A DNA stretch of 58,518 bases from positions 1 through 58,518 of the forward strand of contig JAQVEG010000012.1 in assembly GCA_028697725.1 (NCBI GenBank), read 5' to 3'. Below are positions 56,799-58,518 of the stretch, piece by piece. The DNA comes from Anaerostipes sp. GTDB lineage: Bacteria; Bacillota; Clostridia; Lachnospirales; Lachnospiraceae. The notes beneath the pieces were generated by a model. That model had not been told where the DNA came from. It made no database searches and saw only the letters and a program-made list of their open reading frames with translations. Each line of letters begins with the position of its first letter. Position 1 is the first letter of the stretch. Made by a program: the position numbers and the translations under genes.

Positions 56799-57389
56799 AT
56801 GCAGGAGAAAAGAAAAATTGAAAAGTTTTTTAAAGAAAAGAATGGTCTTTGTAAATATTCAGAATTAATTGATTTAGGATTAAGTCAAAGAGATGTAAAA
56901 TTATTAAAAGACAACCACGTACTAGAAAGTGTTGGAAGAGGAATTTACAATCATAAGGATTATTTGCCGGATATGCTAAAAGTATACCAAATGGAGAATC
57001 AAAAACTAATTTACAGTCATGAAACTGCAGCGTATCTACATGGGCTGACGGATCGATTTCCGAGAGAATATACTGTTACAACTCCAAGTGGATATCATTT
57101 AAGAAGAGATAAAGAATTAAAAATTTATTATATTAAAAAGGAGTGTTTTCAACTAGGCGTTATGGAGCTGACTGATTCTTTAGGAAACAATATTAGAGCA
57201 TATGACAAGGAAAAAACATTGTGCGATATTATTAGAAGTAAAGAACGAATCGAATTACAGGTATATTCGGAAGTAATTCAGAATTATTTTAATGGAAAAG
57301 TAAATATGTATAGACTTTCAAAGTATGCAAAAAAATTAAAAATAAGTGATTCCTTAATGAATATTATTACACTTATGATGAAACCGTAG
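56799..57389 (+). CDS. abiEi: AbiEi family antitoxin
   Basis: A 196-residue protein with N-terminal winged helix (KIEKFFKEKNGLCKYSELID; then LLKDNHVLESVGRGIYNHKDY) and the AbiEi antitoxin C-terminal domain (LIYSHETAAYLHGLTDRFP, then AYDKEKTLCDIIRSK). AbiEi proteins neutralise AbiEii and repress the operon. AGAGG is spaced eight bases from ATG 56799; the GTG at 56790 overlaps the RBS. Partner gene follows 10 bases later. Confidence 0.87.
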   Translation: MQEKRKIEKFFKEKNGLCKYSELIDLGLSQRDVKLLKDNHVLESVGRGIYNHKDYLPDMLKVYQMENQKLIYSHETAAYLHGLTDRFPREYTVTTPSGYHLRRDKELKIYYIKKECFQLGVMELTDSLGNNIRAYDKEKTLCDIIRSKERIELQVYSEVIQNYFNGKVNMYRLSKYAKKLKISDSLMNIITLMMKP

Positions 57390-57399
57390 GAGGATGAAT

Positions 57400-58257
57400 A
57401 TGGTATTTCGCAACGTAGATGCTTGGAAGACTGCAATGAAAAGAATAGCAAAAGAAAGAGGATTAGATATCCAAGATGTTCAACAAAGATATGTGTTGGA
57501 AGAATTTGCCGAAAAAATTGGAGCATCAAAATATGGAAATAGTTTAGTACTAAAAGGTGGATTTATTGTTTCTACCATTTTAGGATTAGATACAAGAATG
57601 ACACGAGATTTGGACATCACATGTAGAAGTACAATATACAATTTAGATGAAGTGAGATCTATATTAAAAGAAATAATTCAGACGAAGACAAAATCGTTTT
57701 TCGAGTATAAACTTGTCAACATAAAAGAAGCACAAGAGGATGATAAGTATTCTGGGTTTATTGTGTTATTGCAAGCATCAAATAACAATACAAATATAAA
57801 GTTAAAATTAGATATTTCAAATAATACACTTATATATCCAGAAGCAATAAGAACAGAAATTGATAGTTTGTTTTCAAATGAAAAAATTCGATTGGCATCA
57901 TATCCAATTGAAAATATTATAGCAGAAAAATTTGAAACAACCTTGGATCGTGGAGAGTTCAATACAAGAATGAGAGATTTATTTGATGTCTATTTACTAA
58001 TGAAAGAAAATGGTTGTAGGATAAACGAGGAGCAGTTGGCACAAACAATTATTGAAGTTTCAAAGGACAGGGGTACATTAGAGAATCTTGAAGAGTTTGA
58101 GGAAATGATACAATATTTAGGTGAGTCAGATATCTTTTGTAAAAACTTTGAGAAATATAGAAAGGATCAATATCCAAACCAAGAAATATCCTTAAGTCAG
58201 GTATTTGAACAGTTTCAATTAATTCATAAATTAGTAGAGAATATTTTGCTATCATAA
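57400..58257 (+). CDS. abiEii: AbiEii family nucleotidyltransferase toxin
   Basis: A 285-residue toxin of the AbiEii/AbiGii nucleotidyltransferase family (DUF1814). The active-site region reads LKGGFIVSTILGL (Gly53-Gly54), then TRMTRDLDIT (about 65-74). The conserved IIAEKFETTLDRGEF and TRMRDLFDVYLL (Arg192, Asp193, Asp196) follow. Relatives cause reversible growth arrest or abortive infection. AGGAGG (57388-57393) fits ATG 57400; ATG 57394 would touch it. Complete length for the family. Confidence 0.9.
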   Translation: MVFRNVDAWKTAMKRIAKERGLDIQDVQQRYVLEEFAEKIGASKYGNSLVLKGGFIVSTILGLDTRMTRDLDITCRSTIYNLDEVRSILKEIIQTKTKSFFEYKLVNIKEAQEDDKYSGFIVLLQASNNNTNIKLKLDISNNTLIYPEAIRTEIDSLFSNEKIRLASYPIENIIAEKFETTLDRGEFNTRMRDLFDVYLLMKENGCRINEEQLAQTIIEVSKDRGTLENLEEFEEMIQYLGESDIFCKNFEKYRKDQYPNQEISLSQVFEQFQLIHKLVENILLS

Positions 58258-58391
58258 AAGAACTAGTCTCTTGGCAACACTTTGGCAACATCGTCTACAG
58301 GAAATCAGATATAATAGTAGAAACACCTTTAATAAGCACAATATGGTACAGTGAATTTACGATATAAAGATATAACACACCACCATATGAG
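58258..58391. other. Non-coding tail between abiEii and the tuf repeat
   Basis: No gene seen. It holds two direct copies of TTGGCAACA (58271-58279 and 58282-58290), which could be recombinase arm sites, and AT-rich DNA with repeated GATATAA strings. Confidence 0.4.
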
Positions 58392-58511
58392 CGTGAAGGT
58401 GGACGTACAGTAGGATCAGGAAGAGTTGCAACTATTATCGAATAGTCAACAATTTCTCATTCACTAAGAATGTCTAATATACTGCAATCCCTTATTATAT
58501 AAGGGGTTGCA
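58392..58511 (+). repeat. 120-bp direct repeat, right copy (tuf 3' fragment and terminator)
   Basis: Exact copy of 56590-56709. It holds 17 tuf codons plus stop (58392-58445) without an in-frame tuf body ahead, then the terminator hairpin (58482-58511) and T-run to the window end. A remnant or attachment-site copy, not a gene. Confidence 0.95.
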
Positions 58512-58518
58512 TTTTTTT

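Noticed and set aside
58392..58445. Second tuf gene
   Set aside because: Only 17 codons are present and the sequence upstream is not tuf; called a repeat.

Overview
The window looks like part of a low-GC Clostridia chromosome, most likely a gut Lachnospiraceae. The reasons are AT-rich codon use, AGGAGG ribosome binding sites, a Clostridia-type rpoB/rpoC/rpsL/rpsG/fusA/tuf series, several PTS loci with PRD regulators, and a c-di-GMP-I riboswitch in front of a lethal-factor-like secreted protease. No database search was possible, so the species is not named.

Layout. (1) 1-6665: a tyrosine recombinase cut by the left edge (minus strand), a Wzz-type co-polymerase with a degenerate kinase domain, a lone type IV pilin-like protein (minus), then a run of GT2 glycosyltransferase, LrgA, LrgB, cytidylate-kinase-like protein, HAD phosphatase and a small anchored surface protein. 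(2) 6666-20560: a PRD regulator divergent from a 13-gene cluster: E1 alpha, E1 beta, dihydrolipoamide dehydrogenase, a free-standing lipoyl domain, an E2 catalytic core, a zinc dehydrogenase, a galactitol-type PTS (IIB, IIA, IIC), a 38-residue membrane peptide, a RuBisCO-like protein, an MBL-fold hydrolase, lipoate-protein ligase and a DUF89 phosphatase. This reads as a self-contained catabolic pathway for an unknown PTS substrate and is the most interesting part of the window. (3) 20585-25700: a MerR-methyltransferase fusion, VanZ, and the dTDP-L-rhamnose operon rfbD-rfbC-rfbA-rfbB behind a MerR-style 19-bp-spacer promoter. (4) 25822-31160: a second PRD/galactitol-type PTS operon whose only enzyme-like partner is a YjbQ-family protein. 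(5) 31279-32277: an Rpn-family nuclease.

(6) 32300-33495: rplJ-rplL with an L10 leader and attenuator. (7) 33502-43100: a polysaccharide deacetylase and a mannose-family PTS locus (IIA, class II aldolase and epimerase on the minus strand; IIB, IIC, IID, zinc dehydrogenase, AraM-type glycerol-1-phosphate dehydrogenase, GntR regulator and NagD/AraL-type HAD on the plus strand), with repeated ACC-N3/4-GGT operator-like sites in its promoters. This block separates rplL from rpoB by nearly 10 kb. (8) 43160-50805: rpoB and rpoC. (9) 50816-51890: a c-di-GMP-I riboswitch followed by a secreted PPEP/Zmp1-like zinc protease. (10) 51928-56717: rpsL, rpsG, fusA, tuf. (11) 56739-58518: an AbiEi/AbiEii toxin-antitoxin pair lying between the real tuf 3' end and an exact 120-bp second copy of that 3' end and terminator, which runs to the right edge of the window.

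How it fits together: housekeeping information-processing genes form a scaffold, and carbohydrate-uptake and defence cassettes sit at their borders. Three PTS loci each carry their own regulator. Both galactitol-type loci use MtlR-like PRD proteins with built-in EIIB/EIIA domains, and the mannose-type locus uses a GntR protein.
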